From Ilyonectria destructans (taxonomy: Eukaryota > Ascomycota > Sordariomycetes > Hypocreales > Nectriaceae), in NCBI GenBank assembly GCA_020740775.1, contig JAHEWK010000008.1, positions 1,550,001 to 1,614,000 on the forward strand: DNA of 64,000 bases. Reading direction: 5' to 3'. How positions within the stretch are numbered: the stretch's first letter is position 1; the number at the start of each line of letters is the position of its first letter. This document shows positions 45,356-59,077 of this stretch, piece after piece. Position numbers and translations under genes: made by a program. A model generated the notes under the pieces. The model was not told where the DNA came from. It ran no database searches and was given only the letters and a program-made list of their open reading frames with translations.

Positions 45356-48300
45356 ATGGGCGTCGACACGAGTATCGAGGAGAAGGCCGACGAGGTGGTG
45401 TTATCGTCCAATGCCACTCCGACTCCCGATGAGCCCAAGGAAGAGACTGGCTGGGGTGCCTACAAGGTAATCAATAACCCCCCGAAAGGAAGAAGCAAAC
45501 GACCAATGTTGACAATTGGGCGTCGCAGCGAATCCTCACGCACGCAGGTCCCATTGAGTACACGTTGCAGGGCATCGCCCTCTTTGCTGCCATCGCGTCC
45601 GGCGCCGGAATCGCTCTCCAAAACCTCATCTTTGGCAAGTTCATCACCGTCATCGCCAATTTTACTTCCAGCGTGTCGTCTCCCGCCAAATTCCGCAGTG
45701 ATGTATCCGAGCTGGCGTGAGTGCCCCTTTATCGTCCCCAAATCAATACAGCACGCTTCAAGGCAATGCAAGCCAAAAAAGATCCCGCTACTAACACTGA
45801 CTAAAGGCTCTACTTCGTGTACTTGGGAATTGGCAGATTCTTCCTTTCCTATATCTACAACACCCTCTTGACCTACTCCGCTTACCGCGTTGTGCGCAAT
45901 ATCCGCCATGAATATCTTCGCGCCGCGCTCCGTCAGGAGGTTGCCTACTTCGACTTCGGAACCGGGGGTTCTATTGCCACTCAGGCCACCTCAAACGGCC
46001 GTTTGATCCAAGCTGGCATCGCCGAAAAGCTCGGACTCACGTTCCAGGGCCTCGCTGCCTTTGTGACAGCTTTCATCATCGCCTTTATTGTCCAGTGGAA
46101 GCTCACCCTCATCTGCCTATGCATTGCTCCGGCTACCATGGTTGTGATAGGCGTCGTGGCTGGAATCGAAGCCGGCCACGAGACCAAGATTCTCGAGATC
46201 CATGCCCAGGCCAACTCATTTGCTGAAGGCATCATAGCCAGTGTGCGCACCATTCACGCCTTTGAGATGCGCGCTAGGCTTGTCGATAGGTTTGACAAGT
46301 ACCTTATTGAGGCCCATGCAGTCGGGGAAAAGATATCTCCCCTTTTCGGCATTATGTTCTCGGCCGAGTATACCATCATCTACCTTGGCTTCGGACTTGC
46401 TTTCTGGCAGGGCATTAAGATGCTCTCCACAGGAGAGATCGAAGAACCTGGTACCATCTTCACGTAAGCCTTCCCACCCCCCTTACCCGTAGCCTAGTTT
46501 CTAATCTAGCGCATGCAGAGTTTTGATGTCAGTTGTCATTGCCGCCATTAGCTTAACCACCTTGGCTCCATACTCGGTTGACTTCAGCCGCGCCATCACC
46601 GCTGCAGGCAAACTCTTCCAACTCATAGACCGGAAATCCGCTATCGACCCTCTGGACAAATCTGGAGAAATTCCAGCTGAGACTGTTGGCGAGGTTGAGC
46701 TGGAGAATGTCAGCTTCGCCTATCCCACTCGACCTGGAATCACAGTTCTCGACGACTTCTCTCTGCGTGTCCCTGCGGGCAAAGTCACCGCCCTGGTGGT
46801 AAGTGCACTGCACCTCGCTTCTATGACATTCTAACTTACCTGTGATTAGGGTCAAAGTGGTTCGGGTAAGAGCACTATTGTTGGTTTGATCGAAAGGTGG
46901 TATAACCCCAAGTCCGGATCCATCAAGTTGGATGGCCGTCCCATTGACAAGTTGAACCTCAACTGGCTCCGAAAAAACGTCCGCCTTGTTCAACAGGTAA
47001 GACTGGGCTTGGTTTACCTGAGATGCTAGACACTCTAACAAATCCATAGGAACCGGTGCTCTTTGAAGGAAGCGTATTCGACAACATTCGACATGGTTTA
47101 GTTGGGACAGAATTGGAAAAGGCACCACTGGAACAACAAATGGAGCGAATCAAGGATGCAGCCAAAATGGCATTCGCGCACGACTTCATCACCGAGCTCC
47201 CCGAAGGTTATGACACTCAAATTGGCCAACGTGGTGGATTGCTCTCGGGCGGTCAGAAGCAGCGTGTTGCCATAGCTCGCAGCGTTGTTTCTCATCCTAA
47301 GGTACTTCTTCTCGACGAGGCAACCAGCGCTCTTGATCCACACGCAGAGAGTGTCGTCCAGCAAGCTCTCGACAAGGCATCCGAGGGCCGAACTACCATT
47401 GTCATCGCGCACAAGCTCGCCACAATCCGAAAAGCAGACAATATTGTCGTCATGTCCAAGGGACGCATCATCGAACAAGGCACTCACGAGTCTCTCCTCG
47501 AAGATGATGGCGCCTACGCTCGACTTGTGAAAATCCAGAATTTGACCGTCTCTTCCGAATCTTCGGTTTCCGAAACCGAGGTAGACGATGCTGCCACTGA
47601 GACGGACCTGGACGTCACCAAGACCATCACTCGCTACGAAACCGAGGTCCAGCACCGTATGGAGGTCCAGAAAGAACGCGACAACTATGATAATCATAAG
47701 CAGGTTGGTTTCCTCTCAGTCGTGTTCCGACTCCTCTGCGAGTCTCCTGAACTGGGCTGGTCGTACTTCTTTGTGCTCGTGGGATGCCTGGGAGCAACTG
47801 GCTTGTTCCCCGGCCAAGCCATTTTGCTCGCCAAAGTCATGGATGTCTTCACTCTGACTGGCAAGGAGATGAGAGACAAGGGAAACTTCTTTGCCAGCAT
47901 GTTCATCGTCATGGCTGCTGGAGCTCTAGTCTCCTACTTCTTCTTAGGCTATGCCTCCAACACTGTCGCCCAGCACCTCAACCACAAGTATCGAAAGCAG
48001 TGTCTCCGGGATATGGTCCACCAGGATCTCCAATTTTTTGACCGGACTGAAAACAACACGGGCGCCTTGGCCAGTCGTGTTGATTCTAACCCCCAGTCGA
48101 TCTTGGAACTGATGGGGTTCAATATCGCACTAATTCTCATTGCTGTACTAAACGTGTTGGCTTGCAGTATCCTGGCGATCGCCCATGATTGGAACCTTGG
48201 CCTAGTTGTTGTATGCGCTGGTCTCCCCCCGCTGGTCGGCTCTGGATACCTCAAGATTCGCTTTGACGCCAAGCTTGATCGAAACACCTCAAAGCGGTAC

Positions 48301-49561
48301 TCGGCTAGCGCTTCTATTGCATCCGAGGCTGTGAACGCCATCCGTACCGTCTCATCTTTGGCTATTGAAGAGTCCGTTTTGGAGAAATATGTCGCAGAGC
48401 TGGAGCACGCTGTTTCCGGATCGACTAAGGACCTATTAACCATCATGGTATGGTTTGGTCTGACTCAGTCTATTGAGTACTGGTTTATGGCCCTGGGTTT
48501 CTGGTATGGTTGTCGGCTCCTCTCCTTTGGCGACATCACCATGTACAACTTTTTTGTCGCCTTCCTGGGCGTCTTTTTCTCAGGACAAGCCTCTGCCCAG
48601 CTCTTCCAGTTCTCCACGAGCATGACAAAGGGTCTCAATGCCGCCAACTACATGTTCTGGCTCCGAGCACTCGAACCGACCGTTCAGGAGACGCCCGAGA
48701 ATCGAGGCAATGGACCCAAGTCGGGAGGCCCGATCACCCTTGACAATATTCGATTCTCGTATCCGCTTCGGCCTCACGCCGCAGTTCTCAGGGGTATTGA
48801 GTTGAACGTAAGTGCCGCCAAACTTCAATATTTAACAGCTTCCTTCCCAAATAATGCTAACAATCATCTTCTTGCAGATCAAGCCTGGTCAGTTTGTTGC
48901 CTTGGTTGGAGCCTCTGGCTGTGGCAAATCGACTATGATCGCCATGCTCGAACGCTTCTACGATCCCAGCAGCGGTACCATCAGCATCGCCTCATCTGCC
49001 GTCCCCAAGCTCAGTCCCCGTCTCTACCGTGCTATTGTTGGGCTCGTCCAGCAAGAGCCGACGCTTTTCCAAGGTAGCATCCGAGAAAATATCGCCCTCG
49101 GCATCGACGATCCTTCCATCGCCGGAGAGACAGAAGTCTCTGATGCTCAGATTGAGAAGGCTCTCCGTGCCGCCAACGCTTGGGATTTTGTCTCATCACT
49201 GCCTGAAGGCCTTGCCACACCAGCCGGTTCTAATGGAGCACAACTGTCAGGCGGTCAAAGGCAACGTATCGCCATTGCCCGAGCGCTCATCCGCAACCCA
49301 AAGGTTTTACTTCTCGACGAAGCTACTAGTGCTCTCGATACCGAGAGCGAGAAGATAGTCCAGAGCGCCCTAGCCGAAGCCGCCAAGGAAGGCGACCGCA
49401 TTACCATTGCAGTCGCCCACCGCCTCAGCACTATCAAGGATGCGGATGTCATTTGCGTATTCCATGGAGGCAAGATCACTGAGATGGGGACGCACCAGGA
49501 ACTGATTGGCCAAGGCGGCATGTATCGCAAGATGTGTGAGGCCCAAGCCCTTGACGCATAG
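45356..49561 (+). CDS. Full-size ABC transporter, ABCB/MDR type
   Basis: Seven exons: 45356-45466, 45529-45716, 45807-46463, 46519-46798, 46850-46996, 47050-48807 and 48878-49561, giving 1274 residues. The layout is TMD1-NBD1-TMD2-NBD2. NBD1 has Walker [10 protein letters not shown] (413-421), signature LSGGQKQR (about 526), Walker B plus catalytic Glu [11 protein letters not shown] and H-loop AHKLAT. NBD2 has GASGCGKST (1057-1065), LSGGQRQR (about 1170), [11 protein letters not shown] and AHRLST. Both sites therefore look catalytically complete. The linker after NBD1 is acidic ([17 protein letters not shown]). Relatives such as leptomycin-resistance Pmd1 and a-factor exporters pump lipophilic drugs or peptides at the plasma membrane. 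The substrate here is not predictable. It is divergent from the Zn2Cys6 regulator, which could control it, but that is conjecture. Confidence 0.92.
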
Positions 49562-50752
49562 TGATGGTGGGATTTTTTGTCCTTCGGGAAGTCGAACCTA
49601 CACGACCGGCGCTTAAAATATTTCTATTGAGAAATTCTCATCTCATTTGTTCCTCGGCTAGGTATAGAGGAAGAGGTGTATAATTTTATAATTGTTTATA
49701 GACCCCACTTGATCTCATAGCGACTATCTAATTAGCTACAAAGGATGGATCTTCACTTTCTTACAGTTCGACCCTAAGGTCCCTTGTTATTGGTGACGTG
49801 CTAACTAGCGGATCTTCATGAAGCATGATATGAAGCATGACTGTGAATCTTGGTTTATTTGAGTGAACAGAAACAGTGGTACTAGTTATACCAAAGGCTG
49901 GCACATTTAATAAAACTAATGCTAAAATACATATTAGTGTTCCATTGCTATTTATTTTTTTGGTTCTGGGTTGAATTTTATGTGTAATTGATCTTCCAAG
50001 TAGCAGTTGGGAGATAGAACGGATCAACTTGTAGATAAGGTACGTGCATATGTTCGTTCGAATCATCCGGACTAAGAAAGGCAATATAAATTCCACCTGA
50101 GATGGAATAATAGCAGCGTAGATGAAGGAACCGAAATTAGAAAAAAAGAGACAGAACATTGGATGCACAATCCCTTTGATCTGATTACTGCGAGATCTCA
50201 TCGTGGATGGTATAGGGTGCGTACAAATGTAAGTTGGAGAAAGACAGATTCCTGTCACATGTTGAGAGCTTAGGCATTGGCCGGCTAATACTCGGGGTGT
50301 CGGATAGTGGGTACGCTTGTGTCGCGTGGCGGATATAGCGGGCCCGGCCGGTCGAGGAAGCAGGGAATGAGGAAGGAACGAAAACGGCACTTGGCTCGCT
50401 CGGGACGGCTAATTTTTGGTACATGCCAACTTGCACTTGCGATCTGTACAGTACCTTCACTTCCGGACTCCCTTTTCTCCTTCATTCAGCAAACGCCCTC
50501 GACACTCGACCCGACTATGGCGAAGGCCGACTTTTCCTGAGACGACAACATTCGATTCTTTGTATAATAGGTGCGCCAGCTCCCCCGCCAGCATCTCGGC
50601 GCGCCCCTTGCCCCTGAGGCTGCCGATCCAGTGGCTCGTATCTGCAACCCCTTGACCCGCGTCCAGCTGCTGACGCCATCGCGAAGTATTCTGCTTCATT
50701 CACAGTCTTGTCTTCAACTACGACTCCTCGCCTTGTTTGACTCGGCCTCGAC
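49562..50752. other. 3' UTR of ABC gene and promoter/leader of SEC16
   Basis: Positions 49680-50180 are AT-rich without gene structure. The minus-strand open frame 49761-50390 has no features and reads through AT-rich spacer. From 50450 onwards the C-rich sequence on the plus strand is the SEC16 leader. No RNA gene is seen. Confidence 0.5.
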
Positions 50753-53700
50753 ATGGCTGCCGAGCAATCAAGCTCATCATGGCATCCGGCTGTGATGCCC
50801 AATAACCCGGCTGGGGCAGCTGCTCCTACCGAGGCACCCGCCGACGCGACCAAGCCGACGCCACCATCCCTCCCTATCCAGCCCGCGAAGCCTACAACGA
50901 TAGAGTCTCCATCGTCCGACGATTCGGAGACTTCCAGTGACGAAGAATCTTCCAATGCTTCGCTTTCACAGGATGGCGATGATGAAGGCGATGCCAGGGT
51001 AGCTTCCGAAGAGCCAGCAGCTGGGCAGCACCCAACCGAGGAGCTCCCCACCGAGCCCGCCGCAGAGAACCCCGAGGCTGAGACAACTTCCAAACCCAAG
51101 GCCCCGACCTCACAACACGCTAGCTCCATGTCTTTCGCTCGGACCGTATCCCACGATATCACCTTCGGCGACGATGATGAGGGTGACTGGAATCTATCCC
51201 GCACGGACACTGATCCCTTCAAATTCATGCCTCCTTCAGATCGAACAAACTCTTTCCCGGTCGTGCCACCCATGTCCCCAGGCTCGGAATCGTACGAACA
51301 ACCGCTGCCTTCGAATCAGGCTGCAGATGTCCTGGAGGAGAACGAAAGAGACGTCGACGCCGAGGAGGAGGAGTACCAAAGGGGGAAGGCCCCGGAAGAT
51401 TCCGCCGTGCTCGCCGCGCCCAAGAGGCAGCATGGACGGTCAATCTCCATAGGCAGGGACCTTCAAGAACCTGATGGACAGGACTCCGAGGCACGATATG
51501 AGGAGGGTATTCCATTGATTTCCCAAACTGGGCAGGAGCAGACATCCGAAGAGTCTAACACAGCCGTGGTTAGCTCCTTTGACGACGAAGCTGGAGCTGG
51601 CGATGACTTCTTCAGCCAAGTTCGGGATTCTAAGGCGGATGCCGCCCTGAATGGTCTGCCAGTGCAGCCTCTGGAGCGCAAGTCTACCATGCAGGTTTTG
51701 GATTCAGTTAACTCTGGCTCCCTCTCGCGCCAGTTTACTCTTGAAGAGGAGTCTGACGAGTCAGAGGAGTCAGACGAGTCAGAGGAAGTCTTTGCAAAGG
51801 CAGATTCAAAGGCCCAAACTAAGGATGGTCAACCCCCCAAAGATCTGGCTGCAAAATGGGAGGCGGCTTTTGGAGACGACGATGACGATGACTTCCTTCT
51901 AGAAGACAGCACGCCACCGGAAAACAAGGAGGTTGACCCGGCAGCTTTCTTGGGCAGCGATGACGAAGGTTTCTTGGAGGATGACGAGCCGGCTCCAGCT
52001 CCTACACAAAACCCTTACCTCCCTCAAAAGCCAACGACTCAGCGAGCGGCCTCATATACCCCTGGAACGACGGCTCCCGTACAGACTGCTCCTGGTGGCA
52101 TGTATAGTACGCCCGCGCCGGCGATGACCCCTGCTGAGAGACCTGGGTTGCCGAGGGCCCAAAGCTTTGTGGACAAGGCCAAGGGAGGATATTCGTCTCC
52201 CTATGACCTGCCTACGGATCTTGTCACCCCTGTGATGAAGCCCCGAAAGCGAGCTAGCATGCATCAGCTTCCTCGAGCTTCTGCACCTCCTCCCCAGGGA
52301 TCCTCGCTGCCTAGAAGTACCAGCATGTTCATGCCTGGCCTACCTTCTAATTCTCTTTCTCCCCCCACCTCGAGTCACGGGAGCCAAGGCCCGCCAATGC
52401 ATCAAGCTCCCCCTATGCAACATAAGCCTCCAACTCCTGGTGTTCAGCACAAGGAGAACTTCTTTGAGGAATTGCCTATGGTACCCAAGCCTCGCCCAAG
52501 CTCGAGAACTAGCCTGCGTGCTCCTTCTCCAGCCCAGCATCCTCCTCCAATGGCCTATGGCGCTCACCCAGCTCCCCCGCCTCCGACCATGAACCAGATG
52601 TTACCTCCACCCCTGCCCGCGCACCCAGTTGCTCCCAGCCAACCCCCTGCCACTCATCCGCCTGGAGTTGCAAACTTGGTGTCCCCCGAACGGGTGAGCC
52701 CTTACGCTACCCTTTCAACCCCGGCCAACCATCTGCCTCCGCCATCCACCAACGGTTCTAGATATTCGCCGGCTCCTGGGGCTACCGGGAACCATTCGGC
52801 TCCCCCGGTGCCTGTCAATAGCCGCTACTCCCCGGCTCCCCCTGCTACGAAAGGACACGCTTCCTACGGACCTGTTGCATCATCCGTAGTCCCACCACCG
52901 ATCCTGCCTTTTCAACCTAGAACGTCGAGCCCCTTGACTCACTGTGAGACGAACCATGGCCCTAACGGGGAGTTGACGCTGGCAGAACGCCGAATGAGCT
53001 CTTCCTATGAGCCGCGGTTGAACCGCGTTTCCTCTCTACCCCCGACCCGCGAGGTTGATGAAGAAGAGGAGCAAACGACTCCTAATAGGTCCGCGAGCGC
53101 TACGCACCCCCCTTCTCATCTCGAATCCAGGTACAGCCCTGGAAACTCTCCAAGGGCAATTCGGCGCACGCCGCCGCCTCCCAGTTACGCTGGGCAGTTG
53201 ACGCTCTCTCCCCCTAAGCAGTCAGGGCCGAGCTATGTGCCTTATGCTCCACATGCTCCTCCCACGGCACAGGCTGGATTTGTCCCACCTCCTCGGGCTC
53301 AGACCCAGTCTCCTAGCGCCGCATATGGCCACAAGCAAGGAACGAGATCTTCCGAACATGTTCGACGTCCCTCTTCCGCCCACTCGGCCACTTCCCCTGT
53401 TATTACTCGGCCGGCACATGCCTCGTACGCTCCCGTTAGCCGGGTTCGAGGCCAATCCATTACGATGAATATGGTTGCGCCAACTGATGGACGGGAGAAG
53501 GATCCTCTTCAGCGATGGAAGGGTGCCCCGATTTTCACTTGGGGTGTCGGTGGTACCATGGTCACGTCTTTCCCTAACAGCGTGCCTCGATATGGCATGA
53601 ATCAGAGTGTGCCAACTATCATTCGCACACCTGGTGAGGTCAAGGTTCGTAATGTCAAGGATATTGAGCCGCTTCAGGACCGCCTTGCCAAGTTCCCAGG

Positions 53701-56502
53701 CCCTCTCAAGGGCAAGTCCAAGAAGAAGGAGACCATCGCCTGGTTGACTGCTGGCATTGAGACGTTGGAGAAGGACGTCCCGGAGATTTCAATCCACTCC
53801 CAGCTCTCTTTGGAGTCTAAACGTGCTATTGAGCGCCTGCTTCTATGGAGAATCCTTCGTATCTTCATCGAGTTTGATGGCGTTCTTGAGGGCACTCCAG
53901 CAGTGGAGAAGGCAGTGCGAGATATTCTCTCACCTGGTACAATCACACCCACTGCAGATGACGATGCCCTATTCCCTAGTGTTGGGGGTTTGGGTGTTGG
54001 ACCCAGCGCCGTCACTGCAATGCAAGCTGATGGAGCTGATATGTCAACTATGGACCAAATTCGCCATCACTTGTTGAGGGGTGATCGGGAGAAGGCTGTC
54101 TGGGCTTTTGTCGATAAACGGTTATGGGGCCATGCCATGTTGATCTCTCACACGGTGTCGGGCGATCTTTACAAGCAAGTTGCTCAAGAGTTCGTCCGAA
54201 AGGAGGTCAACTACCCTGGCCACAACAACGAGTCGATGGCGGCACTGTACATGGTTCTGTCCGGAAACTTCGATGACTGTGTCGACGAGCTTGTCCCTGT
54301 TCATGCTCGAGCTGGTCTCCAGCTTATGTCAACTCAGTCTGGCCCGGGGCCTGCAAAGGATACTCTCGACGGGTTGGACAAGTGGCGGGAGACCTTGTGT
54401 CTTGTCCTCAGCAACCGTAGTGCCGATGACACTCGCGGATTGAACGCCCTTGGAAATCTCCTTTCCAGCTACGGTAGAGCCGAAGCAGCCCATATCTGCT
54501 TCCTCTTTGGCAGGAATGCATCCGTCTTTGGTGGCCTGGACGACCCTAACGCCAACCTTGTACTCCTGGGTTCAGACCATCATCAGCAGTCTGACCAGTT
54601 TGCCAAGGAAACCGAGGCTCTTCAGCTTAGCGAGGTCTACGAGTATGGCATTTCACTCGCAGGAGGACTCGCAGCCGCGGCCGGAACTCCTCATCTTGCC
54701 GCCTACAAGCTCCAGCATGCTATGACTCTCGCCGAGTACGGCTACCGGGACAAGGCCTTACAATACTGCGATGCCATTGCAACTGCGATGACCTCCCAGA
54801 CGAAGAGATCACCTTATCACCACGCTATTTTGGAAGCTGCTTTGGAAGACTTCATGACGAGACTCAAGCAAGCTCCCAAGGATGAGAGCAATTCCTGGAT
54901 CTCGAAGCCCAGCATGAATAAGGTTTCAGACAGCATGTGGAACCGATTCAACAAGTTCGTCGCTGGAGACGAGAATGAGAAAAACGGAACTGGACCCGGT
55001 GCCGAGGGTGAGACTGGCCCATTTGGCCGCATTGCTACAACGCCTACTATGAGCCGGTCGCCCTCTGTTTCCAACTTTGAAGTATATGGTGGACAATCGC
55101 CAGGCTACCCCATGGGGACTGCTCAACCTGCGGCAACTGCCGCAGGATCACGGTATGCCCCAGGGGCGGTGACGGCCACCCCTTCGTCCAACCCCTACGA
55201 ACCTACGTCCCAATACACTCCTGGCCCGAGGAGCTCCATGGACCGAGGCTCAAACGAGTACCCCCGGAACTCCTACGAGCCCTCGTACCCGGGAGTTGCT
55301 CCAGCTTCGGCACCATCTGGAGGTTATACCCCTCTGGTTCCCTCTGCGTCTGAGTCAACTCTCCCCCAGATGGACTCCGGTATGGCTGTAGCCCCGGGAC
55401 TGGCACCAGCTGCTCAAATTATGCAGGGGGGTCAGCTTGGCGGATATCAACCTTTCGGCGTTCCCACATCCGCTGGCATGCCCGCACTTCCCATGGGTGG
55501 TCAGGACAAGGTCACCGACTCATCTCAGCAGGGATATCAGCCTCTGAGCTATGGATACGAGCCACCTTCGCTTACTTCCAATCCCCTTGCTCCCGAGAGC
55601 CAAGCCAACACTGCTGAGAGTGGCAGTGACGGATATGAGCCACCATCATTCCAGCCATATGGCTACGAACCACCTTCTTATCAGCCTGACCTGGGGTCAG
55701 CTGCCGAGGATGGAGATGATGCGCCAAAGCCCAAGAAGAAGAGCTTCATGGATGACGACGATGACATGCCTTCTTTGAGACCCAAGGAGCAATCGAAGAG
55801 TGACAAAGATCGGGAGAACGATGAGATGTTCCGCAAGGCGGCTGAGGAGGACGGTAAGTTTATAATCCACGGTTAAAGAGACACACGACTAACTGGGAAC
55901 TAGCGAAACGTGCTGCTGCTCAACAGTCACCTAAGAAAGGTTGGGGTTTCTCGGGGTGGTTTGGCAAGAAGGCAGAGACGCCTCCTCCTGCCGGCGACCA
56001 ATCGCCCGGCAAGCCTATCCGAGCGAAGCTGGGAGAGGCCAGCAGTTTCGTGTACGATCCTGACTTGAAGCGATGGGTCAACAAAAAGCCTGGCGCCGAG
56101 ATCGTGCCAGCTAAGACGGCCACGCCGCCTCCCCCTAGGGCCATTCCTCGTTCCGTCTCTGGAACTCCTCCACCACAATCAACTGGTACGCCTCCGCCGC
56201 CGATGGCTAGTAGTGCGCCGTCGGGTGGCATGCCACTTCACATGCGCTCGGCTACCCCGGAGTTGACGAGGGCTCCCTCGATGGATAATTTGGGTCTGTC
56301 AGTACCTCCTCCGCTCATGGCCCGTTCCGTGTCCAACCCTAGCCTGGGAGGACCTGCCGTTGCCCCCCCGTCCAGACCTACTACAAGCATGAGCAATGCC
56401 AGCAGTATCGACGACCTTATCGGCGCTGCCGCACCCCGCCGGCCGGGCGAGAAGAAGAAGCCTCGCAAGAGCGGTCGCTATATCGACGTTATGGCTAAAT
56501 AA
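50753..56502 (+). CDS. SEC16: COPII coat assembly scaffold SEC16
   Basis: Two exons (50753-55853 and 55904-56502) joined by a 50-bp intron encode 1899 residues. The first 900 residues are disordered, acidic then Pro-rich, with DD/EE/SDESEE runs and repeated RYSPAP units. The central conserved domain starts near residue 916 (DPLQRWKGAPIFTWGVGG) and continues with GEVKVRNVKDIEPLQDRL. The ACE1-like Sec16_C helical domain spans about 1100-1370 (HHLLRGDREKAVWAFVDKRL, LSGNFDDCVDELV). The C-terminal region repeats GYEPPS and GYQPL units, then a WGFSGWFGKK segment and a FVYDPDLKRWVNKKPG motif typical of Sec16. Sec16 marks ER exit sites and organises Sec23/24 and Sec13/31. The gene is convergent with HUS1. 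Length is within the range of Aspergillaceae Sec16. Confidence 0.95.
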
Positions 56503-56991
56503 GAACAACTGAGCATATGGGCGCAAATGGTGTTTTTGTGCGACCTTGGCATCGACCTGTTTGTCTGGCGTTTTCGTGGGGTTCTACGTCTTGAAACACC
56601 CTGTATAATAGACCTATGATTTTTCGTGTAATTTTGCGTACAGCACTACAGGGAGGACCCTGATCACGGGAGGCTGTAATTCGTTGGGCTGTATGTTTTG
56701 GAGAGGAGGATACTTGTTTTAATCAGTTGTTTTTTTGGATCACCGCAAATTAGACAAGGTGGTGTATTGTCGAGACCCTGCTGGGTTTACGAGTACACGG
56801 AATACGAAGTTGTAATGCAGTCAGACATTTATCTTGATTGGTATGACCATCCTCGCATCTGTAGAACATTGATTTTGGGACTAAACAATAACGCATATCC
56901 TGCCAACTCCATGACAAACCATCAGACTTCTATATACTTTGATCTGAACCTGAACGCCATAAACAAGACCCGTCTTATTTGACTCACCCGA
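56503..56991. other. Convergent 3' region of SEC16 and HUS1
   Basis: 489 bp with both 3' UTRs. The plus-strand open frame 56698-56982 begins well downstream of the SEC16 stop, lacks domain features and is probably chance. Confidence 0.5.
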
Positions 56992-58253
56992 TCAAACACT
57001 GTAAGATTGAACGTAATACTGGCCATTGTTAGTGAGAATATAGTAGCGAGCGGGAAGGGCACGCACCGTGACGACGGAGTCCTCGGCTGAAGCATCATCG
57101 TACTGGGGCACGTAGACGTAGAGGATTAAGGCATGGTCGTCGGCGAAGCATGCAATCACCCTGCCCTCAAGTCGGCCAACACTTAGGACTCTACTCCAGT
57201 CTTTTCCATCAACCCGAACGGTGGCCCACCTGTCTGGGCCATCCTCGCGGAACTTGGTGCTCGGGTGGTCCTCGACGGGGCAGTCGAGCTGGGCGGGATC
57301 CAGCTCCGGATTCTCGAGGTTGGACCACACGCTGCATATATCGGTAGTCTCGGTGGCGATACGCAGGCGGAGGCCGCCGTGCATGTTGGCGCTCAGGTCG
57401 AGCTTAGGAGCCTTGGTGGCAGCTGTGCCAGTGGAAGAGTTGGATGCAAGTGCCAGCTTGGTGAATCGGTCCGAGATAGCTTTGAGTTGGAGCAAAGGTG
57501 GTAGCTGAATGTGGACGTCCGGTTCACGAACCTTGGGCTGCATAATAGTCTCGACAGTTTCTGGGTGGAGGACACGGACCGGGATGTCCTGGGTGATGAT
57601 CTTTTCATGCTCGCGCCGAAGGGAAGTCTCGAGATGCTCAGGAAGAAACATGCCATCGTCATCAAAAGGATCATCACCAGTAGCGGCAGAGGGCTTTGCA
57701 GGGCCAGGGGCGTTAGCGGTAGTGTTCGTGGTGATGGTCATAGAGAGCACAGGCAGGCCGTCCTTTTTGGTGAGGCGGAGGGATGCCGAGATGCTGTTGA
57801 GGGCTGATTTGAGGGCGCGCTGGAGTGGTTGAAGCGGCAGCTCCAGGTTGATGGTATTGGAAGTTTCTGCCGATTGAATGTGGTAGTTGTCAAAGATGAA
57901 GTCCATGGAGAGAGAGCTGATCAGTCAGTGAGTTGTTCAGCCAGGCAGTTGGGTGCATTCATGATGGTGCCGAGAGCGCATAATCACTGGAGGCACTGGA
58001 TTCACTGGCAGCAGGGGCGAATGCAACGAGATAGAGAGACATACGCCCAAACCTGAGACCCCATGTCTGGGATGACAGTGAAGCGAGCGGTGTCATCGCT
58101 CAGGCGCAACCAGGCGATCTTTTCGAGGGAGGAGAGTGCCGCGGTGAGTTCTGGCTTATGTTTAGCACTGTGCATTCGGCATTCAAAGACGAGTCAAAGG
58201 CAGGTCATACTCGCAAAGGTGCGGATGTTTTTGAGTTCGGTCCGGAACCTCAT
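56992..58253 (-). CDS. HUS1: Checkpoint clamp subunit HUS1 (9-1-1 complex)
   Basis: Three exons: 58211-58253, 58045-58150 and 56992-57916, giving 357 residues. The start reads MRFRTELKNIRTFA and, after the first intron, KLTAALSSLEKIAWLRLSDD. It continues with VIPDMGSQVWASLSMDFIFDNYHIQS across the second splice. This is the PCNA-like N-terminal fold of Hus1. The C-terminal half has LRLRIATETTDICSVWSNLENPE and the closing strand ARYYILTNNGQYYVQS. Hus1 forms a ring with Rad9 and Rad1 that is loaded at DNA damage and activates the ATR pathway in the nucleus. The second intron is 128 bp with a canonical GTATGT donor. An acidic insert (GDDPFDDDGMFLPE) lies between the two halves. The gene is convergent with SEC16. 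Confidence 0.93.
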
Positions 58254-59077
58254 TTTGGCGAGGAGGTAGTCGCGCCGGGATGTGATGCGTTGAGTGAAGA
58301 AGTAAGAGCGGCCGTGGCGACGTTGTGATGTAGCCGGGATGGTGTTGATCAGTGAGAGGTTTTGGTGGGGCGGGCAGACGTTGGTGTTGGTGTTAGTGGG
58401 AGGCAGGTGCGGGTTGCACTACTCTGGGATATGGAGGGAACTACCTAGTTGACCACCTGTTTACGCACCTACGAAGACAACCACCAGCAATGCGACGACA
58501 GCGGCAAATACGCATATTTGGCCTGGAATTAAGAGACGTCATGGTATTGGAAGCACATCTTACTGTTCGAAGCTCTCCTTCTGGCGCAGAGACTCTACCT
58601 CTCGACTTTCCGTGGGAAGAACGCCGCGACCTACCACTTACAAGACGGGGAAGAGCAGCTTGAGCCACGATGCAGGATCCTCTTTCTGTTAAAAACCAAA
58701 CTCTTCCAAATTCCTCCATCCATCAATTACAAGGCAAGAGATGCCCGGGCAGAGATGTTCGGGGTCAACAAAACCCCCATCTCCCTCCTTGACCCCAAGA
58801 TCTCTCTCTCACCATCAACACCACAGAGCACACACCACACAATACACAACCCATTACTATACCATCCATTGCTACACCATCCATTACTCAAAGCCATCAT
58901 CTTCATTTGATTTGCCAACACAGACTTCTCGTTGACAATCATCATTCCATTATCTCTCGCGTTGGTTTCCCATTGCTCATCATCGTGAGCTGTGCCCCCC
59001 AAAGCCTCATTTGTCTCGTCACACCCTCTTCGTCTTTGCACCAACCTGCACCAACCAGACACACTATAGTTTTCATC
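58254..59077. other. Divergent promoter, HUS1 / RING-like gene
   Basis: 824 bp. The part from 58810 to 58890 on the plus strand has a degenerate 15-nt repeat, (A/T)ACACCATCCATTAC-like, two to three copies, inside the leader of the RING-like gene. Upstream in-frame codons before 59078 are non-ATG starts. No other gene is seen. Confidence 0.5.

Noticed and set aside
49575..49610. Box-B-like GGTTCGACTTCC on the minus strand
   Set aside because: No box A upstream and no acceptor stem; it lies in the 3' UTR of the ABC transporter.
49761..50390. 209-codon minus-strand open frame downstream of the ABC transporter
   Set aside because: Runs through AT-rich spacer, no domain, composition unlike the neighbouring genes.
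50515..51273. 252-codon open frame antisense to the SEC16 start
   Set aside because: Low-complexity mirror of the Ser/Asp/Pro-rich SEC16 N-terminus; no domain of its own.
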